Source: Asparagopsis taxiformis
Taxonomy: Eukaryota > Rhodophyta > Florideophyceae > Bonnemaisoniales > Bonnemaisoniaceae
Direction of reading: 5' to 3'
Length of the DNA: 33,757 bases
NCBI GenBank assembly: GCA_030407315.1
Contig: JALQPE010001816.1
Location: 1 to 33,757, forward strand
Below, piece after piece: positions 11,026-20,051 of the stretch (position 1 is the stretch's first letter; every line of letters begins with the position of its first letter). Both the position numbers and the translations under genes were made by a program. The notes below the pieces were generated by a model that was not told where the DNA came from, did not search any database, and saw nothing but the letters and a program-made list of their open reading frames with translations.

Positions 11026-13527
11026 ATGAATCACTTTCGGCCGCCACTTCAATTCCGTTCCCAATTGCAGTCGAGTGAAGAGCAGTCGAGTGAAGAACAT
11101 ATGTTGCGCTCGTTATCTTCTCGTCACGTGAGCGATACATCTCCATGTGGTACTCCTTTCATCGAGTATCAAAGCACAGGAAGCATCTCATGGTACAACG
11201 CTGTTCTCTCGAGACCTGGTTCTGGTCCCGGCAACGGCACGCAGAATAACACTGCACACAGTCACTCCGAGGAGAGTTCCGATTTTGGTAACGAAACAAA
11301 TAACATTTCAACCTCGCCCATCTCCAAGCCTGTAACAAAACTGAAGAGGCCATTTTCTAGACTTCGAAATGGAGAATGCGCTACTTCTGATCACATAGCA
11401 GCTGTTCCGTCTCAATCTACGATGAGTACAATGCGGCAGAAGAGAAAAAAATTCATCAACTCTCTCTCAGCTATGGACATTCGCAAAAAAACGTGTTGTG
11501 AGAAGAGGTGCTTCTGGAAAACAGATATCGTATTCTTGCGCCACGAAGCAGGAAGAGTCCTTCTATGGAACAGGGAAGAACGGCGGAAATATTTACTGAG
11601 CATGCTACAGGCCAACAAGAAAGTGTACTATTTCTCAGGAAGGCCCGTTTGTTATCGCTTCCTCGAGTATTCCTTCAAGTTTTCGCGACATCTCCAGAGC
11701 TCAGTTAAAAAATCTGCTGAAGAAGGAACCTCAGTCTTGTTCAAAGGTGCGAGAAGAGATGCTGCTTCACCACAGAGGGATGCAATCATCTGTTTCCTCG
11801 ACCGTTTAGCATCTTCTACTGCCGATGATATGCCAGACAGAGCAGAGAAACACCTACCTCTCTTTCAGAAGAGACCTGTATACGAAATGTTTTGTGATCA
11901 GTACGACGTTCTTTATCCCGGAAAGGCATTTCCCACTTTGAGTTACTTTTACACAACTTGGAAAAAGTACTGCAGTCATATCAAGGTCAGGAGAATCCAC
12001 AGATTTATGAAATGTTCAGAGTGTGAATACCTACGGGATCATCTGGAAAGGATCGGAACTGATTCTTCTCGCACTGCACCACTTCTGAAGCGCCGTAAAC
12101 TGCATATTGAAATGGTATCACGGGAGCGAAGGGAGTACCAGAAGAAGTGTGAGCAGGCGGCGCTATTTCCATCAAGATTCACATCATTGATTGTCGACGG
12201 GGCTGACCAGTCCAGCTACGGCCTACCTCATTTCATTGTCAATACGAAAGCAACCGTGGGCCATAGCTTGAAAGTGAAATTAATAGGCGTTCTCGAGCAT
12301 GGAGTTCAGAAGCACCTTTCGCTCTACACGATGACTGCTGAGTTCGAATCCGGCGCTAACCACATAATTGAGGCGCTACACAGGACTCTTACAAGGAAAG
12401 CTATGGGATCAAAACTGCAAGGGACACTATTCGTGCAAGTTGATAATTGCACAAGAGAGAACAAGAATAGGTTTCTGTTCTGCTATCTGGAGTGCCTTGT
12501 CGCATGGGGTGTTTTCCTTGAAGTTCAAGTTTCGTTCCTACCAATTGGGCACACTCATGCTGACATTGACCAAGCGTTCAGTTGCACCTCGCGGAGGTTG
12601 CATTGCTATAATGCAGCTACCATGGACGATCTAATTGGGGAGCTACGGCTTTCTTACACACCGGAGCCATCTGTTTGTCGTATGAATCACGTCGCAAATT
12701 TCTCTGGCCTTTGCACGAACGAAAATTCGATTGGAAAGGTGCATGCATTTTCAAAGTACAGGTACTTCAAGTTTTTCCGCTCTGAAAGTTCGGATCGTAG
12801 TACTGGCTGGTACAACACGGCATGCAACGTCAAGCTCTCCTGCGACGATGAATGGGAGCCCCTCCCAACAATCACACTGGGTCTAAAGGGCTTCACATTG
12901 GTACCACCGGATCTCAAAGTAGTTCCTCCCACAGTGTTGAAAAGTCCGCCGGATCGAGACGAAGTCATGTTAAGACTTCGAGCAGAGGAAACCAGAGTTA
13001 ATAGTACGTCAAAGATGATGCAATTGCATGCATTGATTGAACAGGTATATTCGAATAGGGATGACCCTTTTCACTGGAACCTACATGAGTGCTTCGAGCT
13101 GAACGGAGTGTACCGCAATCAAGTTTCGAATAGATTGGTTCTACATGAGGAGGACGAAATTTCGAACGCATGTTCGGCTCCGTTGACTGACCTCCCTTAT
13201 TCTGTAAATCGCTTTGTATCCGTAAACGGAGAAGGTTGTACAACCGATATGCCGTTTTGGTTGGGGCAGATAAAAGCTTGTGAGGAAAACGGTGAAGGGG
13301 TTATCAAAAGATTATCAGTTCGGTGGTACGAGGTCTACGATAAGGGGAATGTATGGACCGGGAAGTATCGCCCTGCAGTGATACGAAAGCGTAATAGGGC
13401 GGTACCATGGGAGAGTACTATTTCAGTCGACACCGTCATTGCTGAATTCGCGTCACTCACGAACAAAAGAATTAGAGTAGGAGTAGAAAAAGAAATCCGA
13501 GCTGGGCTAGCATCAATGCTGAGGTAA
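11026..13527 (+). CDS. DUF7869-type putative transposase
   Basis: I chose the ATG at 11026 (CCACCATGA, Kozak-like; the frame is open further upstream but has no earlier ATG), giving 833 residues. The central part has the DUF7869 family signature: VDGADQ (D391, D394), QVDNCTRENKN (D473, N474) and LPIGHTHADIDQAFS (H509, H511, D513, D515). The spacing of these acidic residues suggests an RNase H-like DDE/D nuclease core, which is an inference. A Cys-rich segment near residue 150 (TCCEKRCFW) could bind zinc. Residues about 730-815 form a small beta-rich domain with MPFWLGQI and a WYE-type core, resembling BAH/Tudor-like chromatin readers. It is the only gene in the element with transposase-like features. 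A 15-bp duplication (CAGTCGAGTGAAGAG twice) lies near the N-terminus at about 11069-11098. An AATAAA follows at 13540. Confidence 0.82.
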   Translation: MNHFRPPLQFRSQLQSSEEQSSEEHMLRSLSSRHVSDTSPCGTPFIEYQSTGSISWYNAVLSRPGSGPGNGTQNNTAHSHSEESSDFGNETNNISTSPISKPVTKLKRPFSRLRNGECATSDHIAAVPSQSTMSTMRQKRKKFINSLSAMDIRKKTCCEKRCFWKTDIVFLRHEAGRVLLWNREERRKYLLSMLQANKKVYYFSGRPVCYRFLEYSFKFSRHLQSSVKKSAEEGTSVLFKGARRDAASPQRDAIICFLDRLASSTADDMPDRAEKHLPLFQKRPVYEMFCDQYDVLYPGKAFPTLSYFYTTWKKYCSHIKVRRIHRFMKCSECEYLRDHLERIGTDSSRTAPLLKRRKLHIEMVSRERREYQKKCEQAALFPSRFTSLIVDGADQSSYGLPHFIVNTKATVGHSLKVKLIGVLEHGVQKHLSLYTMTAEFESGANHIIEALHRTLTRKAMGSKLQGTLFVQVDNCTRENKNRFLFCYLECLVAWGVFLEVQVSFLPIGHTHADIDQAFSCTSRRLHCYNAATMDDLIGELRLSYTPEPSVCRMNHVANFSGLCTNENSIGKVHAFSKYRYFKFFRSESSDRSTGWYNTACNVKLSCDDEWEPLPTITLGLKGFTLVPPDLKVVPPTVLKSPPDRDEVMLRLRAEETRVNSTSKMMQLHALIEQVYSNRDDPFHWNLHECFELNGVYRNQVSNRLVLHEEDEISNACSAPLTDLPYSVNRFVSVNGEGCTTDMPFWLGQIKACEENGEGVIKRLSVRWYEVYDKGNVWTGKYRPAVIRKRNRAVPWESTISVDTVIAEFASLTNKRIRVGVEKEIRAGLASMLR

Positions 13528-13620
13528 CCACTAAGACAAAATAAAATTCAATCAACTTGACATAGCTTCAATCAATATGACACTTGTCATATCCCCTATT
13601 CAATCATTATGAAAAAACCC

Positions 13621-13666
13621 GATTCTGATTTCGAAAGTACGTTCTGTACAGACAAAAACCAGTGTT
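13621..13666 (-). repeat. Right terminal inverted repeat
   Basis: This is the mirror of the left terminal repeat, with two differences in 46 bp. The adjoining inner sequence (13547-13610) has several TTCAATCA motifs, matching the subterminal TTGATTGAA motifs at the left end. An AATAAA (13540-13545) that could polyadenylate the transposase transcript lies just inside. Confidence 0.95.
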
Positions 13667-13670
13667 ATAG
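13667..13670. repeat. Target-site duplication, right copy (ATAG)
   Basis: This is the second ATAG, abutting the right terminal repeat. Read on the - strand, the host sequence crossing it encodes KTGL-C-L, and the left flank adds the next L. This matches the TGLRLLL stretch of the homologue at 27983-31630. Confidence 0.85.
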
Positions 13671-15010
13671 ACATAATCCTGTTTTAGGAAAGACCACTGG
13701 TTCATAGTTTCCTCTGCCCAAGCTCTTTATCTCGACAAAGATCAATATCCCGACCTGAGAATCATCTTGTTCTTGAATTGGTGTTTGTTCTCTTCTTCGA
13801 AATTGTCACATATCTTCTTCCTTGAGATACAGAACCTTCCCAGACGTGAGGCCTTTTTCTCTGCAGTTACCTCAGCCTTGTTTCGAATCTGATGCCAGGG
13901 ATCATTGGAACTGTCTTCTGTAGAGGTATAAACAGGTTTAAACTTCTGGGCGTAGAAGCTGAATAGTTCATGGGCGGCACTCCCCACTGTTGAAGAACTG
14001 AAGATACCAGAGAGCACATCGGCACCCAGGAGATTAACAGTGTGCCTATCTGTTGCGAACAACTTCTCTGCACTACAAGCTGGACCATCACACTGTGTAC
14101 AGGGTATATCGACTGCAGCTGCACTCAAAATCTTAAGTCGGATTGTTTCGTACAGCTTGCTGTCGATATAGTACTTGACCCTAGCGTCTAACGATCATTC
14201 AGAACAGCTGAACGGCATTTGACAATGAAAGAGTTTTCAATACTTTCTGAAGCAATTCTATATGCTTCATATTACTTTTCATAACTTTTATCTCTTTTAC
14301 TGGACTTTATGCAGTCCAGAATGGGTCAGGTCAATATACCCATTTTCGCCCATGTGATCTGTACCACGATTCGTACTGATGTAGTACAGTGAGCTCTAGG
14401 GCTACTAGACAGACCGGGAGACATCTTCCCAAGCCTAGAGCCGCTTCTCGTTACATCTGTTTCACACGTTACGTCCATAATTTGCGGGAAACATGTTTTA
14501 AAAATGAACGGTGAAACGACTTTTCTCATGTAGTAGTCGCTAGGTGCTTGATCTGCAATGTGCCGCTTGAAATTAGACATCACACACATACTTTCAGTCT
14601 TTTCGTTTCATCTGTAGCCTTCCTCGGAGCGATATTATTGTAGAGAATTCTGGCCATGTCAACGGTTCTTCCACAATTCTGCGGTCATCTTCCTCAGCCT
14701 CTTCTCCGTCGTGCACACCACAGCTCTCTGCCAAGCTTTCCATCGTTTGTTCATCTCTGGTAAATTTTCCAGCCTCAAAAAATTCGATGTGCTCTTCTCC
14801 ATTGACACCAGAAATATTCTCGTCTTCCGCAGCTGCTATTCCTACGTTTTTGTCCGGCATATTGGCGTGAGCCTCGAATGTTTCGTTCGAAGCTTGCGAA
14901 GTTTCCCCGTTTCCGTGCCCTGTCCCACTTTCGTATGGGATTGACAATGATTCAAACCTTCTCCGGGTTCTTCGAGGTGTACCTTTCTTCCGAACAGCTG
15001 TTCGTTTCAT
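13671..15010 (-). pseudogene. ParB-linked 2OG dioxygenase family copy A, interrupted by the transposon
   Basis: Reading leftwards on the - strand, about 14190-13790 encodes VKYYIDSKLYETIRLK, a VGSAAHELFSFYAQKF stretch and DNFEEENKHQFKNK. These line up with MKYYMESTTVETVRAE, AGSATHELFGHFARQF and DKLEEENLDMYKNK of copy B (27983-31630). After one frame break, EPVVFPKTGLCL (13671-13700) matches DPVFFPKTGLRL and runs straight into the transposon's right end. The missing catalytic part would lie left of base 4. The acidic open frame 14594-15010 probably corresponds to the disordered middle region. Further breaks near 14190 and 13760 mean it was probably already decayed. No ParB portion is visible upstream. 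Confidence 0.8.
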
Positions 15011-15059
15011 CTCTTGTCTTTGGATTCGAGAGAACCTTGCACAAGTTGTGGATTAATGT

Positions 15060-16430
15060 AAACTAGTAGGCAACTAATAAGATGGTATCCGTCTCTTTTA
15101 ACTAGGTCACTGTAATAGTTTATGGTACCTACATTTTCTTACCGTTACATCTTATCGAAAACTTCAGACTGACTAGTGTCCTAGCTAACTCGAGGAGCAG
15201 GTGACTTGATTTCCCATGTTGAGTTCCTAAGCGAGCTTTCAAGACTGCAAAGATTCCAGTTTCCCTTTATGAATGAAATACACGAATAATTTACAATCAA
15301 GCTTCAGCGCATGGTATAGTAGGCCTCACTAGTAATCTTATTATGGTAATAAACTATATACAGATGAGAAAATTGTTTCAATACTCTTTGGAATTGTTTA
15401 CTACTCTAATCCACAGCATTTATTGGATGTTTCTCCTTCAGTATGCAGCTAAGCATCATTACCAAGACTTTTAGGTTGGTTTGAAATTGCCTAGGGGCAT
15501 GATCTCAATTACTAATTTATCACGTCCGGAAAATTTGACAGATCATCCGCTGCCAAATCATCTGCCACATCATCGTCTGCCAAATCATCTGCCTTCCAGT
15601 TACGACGAGGTCATCATGGGTGGATGAGCTGTCTATTTAAGGCTGTTGATGCGCGACGTATAGGACCATTTCATCATCCGGATATCATGAAGATGGCAGG
15701 TAAGGCTGGTACGTTGTCGAGTAGTTATCTTTCCCCTCTCTCATTTCTTTCCACATGCTTTCCATGAAAGATAGTGCACTAACCATAAATTTCGTTCTTC
15801 GCTGATCCTATTCTATTATATAGATTGGAAATGCTTCTGGAATAGGTATTGGTTGTAGGTTGGCATGGAGAAAGCTTGCAAGCTTTCTCCATGCCAACGT
15901 ACAAGCAATACCTTTGCACGCAAAAATAGTTCAATGATGGTAAGTTTGTTCATTCCATTCATACTCATGTTCTTCTCATCCTTTACAATACTTTTCTATA
16001 TCCGATTGCTAACCTGTTGCAAATCATCTGTAATGGTGTTTATTTCCCTCCTGTCTGAACATCACATGTAGTTTGGAAACAGAAAGGAACTCGATTTGCT
16101 TGCACATTAGTCCTGGTTGTAGAGATAGTAGGATTTTAGATACGATAGTTCGATTTGATGAGTAGTCTAGTGTAAGGATAGAACTGAAACAATCCTTCAT
16201 GCATCGTTGTCCTTGCTACATAAAAATTCTGACATCCTTTTAGATCACACTTGGTTATCCCTATACATTTCTATGAAGACCACCGCGAGAGATACTCCAT
16301 TATGCCCGATATTCCGTAGCCAGATGCCTAAACATGCGGCTGGAATGGCATTTCCACCTCATTCTATCGCCCTGAACACCAATTGTAGGCACTAGAAAGT
16401 ATTACCCTAGGCATCAGATTTTACTACTTT
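15060..16430. other. Gene-free region with a large palindrome
   Basis: No coding sequence is supported. It is AT-rich and holds a short direct-repeat patch near 15545-15597 built of ATCATCTGCCAAATC-like units, and the long palindrome at 15845-15912 listed separately. Confidence 0.6.
15845..15912. repeat. 68-bp near-perfect palindrome
   Basis: Two 34-bp arms meet without a spacer at 15878/15879. The inner 40 bp (15859-15898) are a perfect palindrome with half-site GTTGGCATGGAGAAAGCTTG. The outer arm matches at all but two positions. It could form a cruciform in DNA or a long hairpin in RNA. Confidence 0.97.
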
Positions 16431-16439
16431 CCCGTTCTG

Positions 16440-17590
16440 CCCGAGTCAGTACCGCCAGGCACTACAATTTACTGGTTCAGTATAGACTTCCCGGCAGAAA
16501 ATTGTACTGTCTCAAGCACTACTTCCTGGTAGTGAAATGTACTGCCATAGGTAGTACTTCCAGGTAGTACACTGCACTGCCACAGGCAGTAAGTGGTACT
16601 GTCATATGCCCCTGCCGAGGATAACGCTATCAGACAGTACTTTACACTGATTTGGACAGCACTATAATACATCAAAATCTACTACTTTTGGTAGTGCTGT
16701 GGGGCAGCAATTCACATATCCTGGAGCAGTACAGCGTGGCAGTGATTTACACATACGCAAGTAGTAGAGCACGGCAGCACTTTCCACCACGGCAAGTAGC
16801 ACGGTACGGTAGCACTTTTCGTATCATAAAGCAGTACTATCAGGCAGCTTTTCCAGAGACTATCAGCACCTCATTTCATTGCTTTCACACATTTCGTCAG
16901 ACATCATAATTTACTGTCCCCACTCGCTTCCACAGGCAGTAGAATACATTGCCTCGCAGTATGTCCGCTGTCATCCTATTACACTACATTACTGTGCTGC
17001 CAGAAAATATACTTGTCACCACCTGTAAGTACAGAAAAAAGCAGCACCACACAGCAGCAGAAACTACTGTATTGTCCAAGAATAGAATCCAGCACATTTC
17101 TCTGCCTCTGGAATGACTTGCAGGCAGTATCATACAGTACATCGGGGCAATCTCTAAATATAGTAAAATGTGCTGGCGTCATTCGGGCCTGCAGCCAGCA
17201 CAGCACGCTGCCGGAAACATTAGCTTCTACTGCCACACGGTGCATCGCACGCCACCAAATAATACTGCCGTGGGCCATATTCCTGGACAGCATATTTTAC
17301 TTCCTCCCCGTGCTGCCCAAGTCAGCACAATATACTACTTTATTTTACAGGCCAATGTAGCACAAATCACTGCCGGATACACAATCTAGATACAGCATCT
17401 ATCACTGCCTCCCACCACTGCCTCACGTCATACATCCAGGCAGTACTTTCTACTGCCGTTGGCAGCACATGGACACTGCCTCCGGGCAGTGCACTGTACT
17501 GCCGGGGAGTAGGACATTAATTTATACTTTTACAGTATTAAATTTTACTTCCGTACAGTACTGCCCCAGGCCCGATTTCAGACACAGTAG
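16440..17590. repeat. Diverged array of GGCAGTAC/GTACTGCC palindromic motifs
   Basis: Dozens of short motifs of the form GGCAGTA or its complement TACTGCC recur every 15-40 bases (for example near 16545-16600, 16725-16860 and 17440-17510), often paired as inverted half-sites. No open frame here looks like a protein. The array ends at the start of the gag fragment. A chemically similar array (19165-19520) lies on gag's other side. Confidence 0.75.
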
Positions 17591-18880
17591 TGGAGTCCTT
17601 TTGCCAGATTGCGCACAGCAAGTAAATCTTCGCCGTCTCGGCCAACGGTGACCTTCACGGTGTCTTTTACCCCCGGGCGTAGCCCTTTGAGGTAGTAGTT
17701 TACCAGGTCTCTTTCAGAGAAAACATTAGCACACAACAGTGCGGCCTCTTGCAGTCTGTCGGCGTATTCTGCCTCATCTTCGTGAGGTTCTTGTTTAATA
17801 CGCGTGACCGCGTCGTAGGCGTCAGCCAAAACTGTATCCGTTGCATAACGAGAAAGTAAAGCATAGACGGCCTGTGGCCACGTTATCTGCTGGTGCAGTT
17901 GATTTAGCAACTTCCTTTTCCGAGATTCGGACGCGATGAATCGTTGCGCATCTCCTTCAAGGAAATAACGTAGCAACTTTGTTGCAATTCTTTCTGATAC
18001 TCCGCAGGAGTCACAAGCATCTTGGTACTCAGCGAGGAATCGAAGTATATCGATAGGTTGCGTTCCATCGAACGGCGTCAAGGACGCATTGAAGTTCCGA
18101 ATCTTTTCCGTTATCTTGTAGAGACTTCTACTCTTTCCGTTCGGAGCTTCTGTCGATGACGACTTGTCTTGTAACCGGTAATACCGGTAGGATACTACAC
18201 GATCAAACGCGGGTTCGCGGGCTCTTAACGGAGTTAAGCCTGGTTCCAAGGGTCCTTCTTCTGTTTCGAATGGATTCGAAGGTGTATCACCAAACCCAAA
18301 GACTGGTTCACCCACGTTGGGATTTCGACTTGGTACCGGACGGGCAAGAGACTCGCTGAGTAATTCCACTCGATCTGATAAACGTCTGGTGACGTCCACG
18401 ACCTTGTCGAGCTTCTCGGCTTCTACAGCTACGCTGTTCTCGGCAGTGCCGTCTTGTTGGTTCCGAAGCCCTTGGTGATGATGATAACCGGAAGAAGAGC
18501 TAGCGTAGCTTCTCCTTTGTAGGTCGGTGACCTTCTTCTCCAGCCGGATAACCCGTTGTAGAAAATCCACACGGATAGACTTCTATTTCTTTCTCATCTA
18601 CCACTTCGTGGCAAATGGCTTTCGGCTTGGGTGCAAGCAAATCAATCGTGTTATCCACGAGAGTTGAGACGAGATCGCCGTGCCTATCATCGAGGGTGTC
18701 CTCAACAGCTTGGCTGATCTCATCACGCATCTCTTTCAATTTATCATTGAGAATCTTGTCTGCATGTTCATGCATAAGTCGGAAGACTCCTTCCTCAGTG
18801 ACGAATTCTTGGGTTGAACCTCCCCCGATGGGGTCTGACTCGGAGTCAGAATGTTCCGGAGACTTGTCTGATGGCATCAC
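17578..18880 (-). pseudogene. Solo gag fragment of a Ty3-like LTR retrotransposon
   Basis: Two overlapping - strand frames make one protein. The first (18880 to about 18560) is acidic and helical, ending in an EKEIEVYPC-like stretch; the second (18570-17578, 330 residues) continues with FLQRVIRLEKKV, predicted coiled coil. One base separates the frames near 18565. The C-terminal half contains LTPFDGTQPIDILRFLAEY, then LEGDAQRFI, a W-PQAVYALLSRY segment and EDEAEYADRLQEAA, which is the usual Ty3/gypsy capsid pattern. No zinc knuckle, protease, reverse transcriptase, integrase or LTR is present. The fragment stops at the CAGTA motif array, so it is a degenerate remnant or a captured capsid gene. 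Confidence 0.75.
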
Positions 18881-19164
18881 TTCTACTCTTGTTCAATGAG
18901 CTCACGTCTAACGACGAGTTTACTCTTCTTGAGTGGTTTCGGCGTGTCGCCAGTCGGCTGAGATGACGGTAAGATTCTAGGTCGAGAGACCAATGTAGTA
19001 GGTAGTGTGGAACAACGTTAGTTCTAGATAGCTGGTACAAGCTACGGACACGCTGTCTTTAACGAAACGAACGAACAGTCCACCCGCTGGTGTTTTGACT
19101 GTATGTTAGGTAGAACGGTAGAGATAGGTTAGCGAGTAGACACGACACTACGGTGTTGAGAATG

Positions 19165-19520
19165 AAAACAGACAGTAAATTTACTGTCTGAGACAGTAAA
19201 AATTACTGTCTGGCCAAGACAGTGCGCGGAGACAGTAAAATTTACTGTCTGGAAATTTCAGAATACTGCTGCAGCAGTAAACTGGCACGAAATCTGGACA
19301 GTACCAAAAACAGTAAAATTTACTGTCCAGAACAGTAAATTTTACTGTCCGGAAGTGTTGCCGCCAGACAGTATGTGCAGACAGTACATTTTACTGTCTG
19401 AGACAATACATTGTACTGTATTACTGCACTGTCTGGGGAAATCTGTAGACAGTAGTGTAGATAGCAAATTGTATTGTAAAAAAAAAGTACCGTGCATTGT
19501 TTGACAACACTGTCTGGTGG
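19165..19520. repeat. Array of GACAGTAAA-TTTACTGTC palindromes
   Basis: Repeated self-complementary units such as GACAGTAAATTTACTGTC occur at about 19171, 19192 (interrupted), 19236, 19310 and 19328, with looser copies to about 19510. They share the CAGTA/TACTG core with the array at 16440-17590 across the gag fragment, but use AAATTT centres. Confidence 0.85.
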
Positions 19521-19559
19521 AGTGGACTTAGAGGAAATATGGAGCATAGTGTTGGTGTG

Positions 19560-20051
19560 AAGGTAAATATTGGAATGGTGTGTGGTATACGACTATATTA
19601 ATTGTGATGGTGCTTTACAGATAGTTGGGTGCGGGGAAGCTAGATGCTGAATAGGAAGTTGTAGAAAGGAAGATTGGGAGAACAGAACATATCTGGTTTG
19701 TCTCACCGTAAGGAGAGAATGTACAGAGTAGCTATAATATGTTGAGTTTAGCATTTCAAATTATACCTATCTATCTTTGCATTGAAAGTGTCTAGTAGGA
19801 GACGTCAGTCTGGTAGCGAGGTGTGGTATGCACAGGACGTGGGTGGTGGCAAAGGAAAGAATACGCACCATCCACCACTAAATTATGAAAAATAAACGTT
19901 ACGGAGCACTGGGAAGCATTATTATTATGTAGAGTAGACCAGGATGGATGCATCCACTGAAATGATATTTGCTACAACACTGCTGTACTAAGCGTGACAT
20001 CCTTCCTTCAAAGCAATTCTCCTTTTAGCAAACTCCAATTGCAAGGTCAAG
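19560..20051. other. Gene-free stretch upstream of the coiled-coil protein gene
   Basis: I see no coding sequence or strong repeat. It presumably includes the promoter of the gene starting at 20052. Confidence 0.5.

Larger units (their letters stand above)
8..13666 (+). mobile_element. Complete 13.66-kb DNA transposon encoding ParB-methyltransferase and DUF7869 transposase
   Basis: The element is delimited by inverted repeats: the left end reads AACACTGGTTTTCGTCTGTA and the complement of the right end reads AACACTGGTTTTTGTCTGTA. Over 46 bp (8-53 versus 13621-13666) only two positions differ. The 4-bp ATAG is duplicated immediately outside each end (4-7 and 13667-13670). Two intact genes lie on the + strand in the right half. 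The left half (about 560-6800) holds decayed material on the - strand: MED13 and SLY1 fragments, a tandem repeat and a deleted transposase relative. Joining the flanks through one ATAG restores the frame of an interrupted dioxygenase gene, which independently confirms both ends. I do not recognise the superfamily; a 4-bp duplication with a DUF7869 protein and a DNA methyltransferase is not an arrangement I know. Confidence 0.92.
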
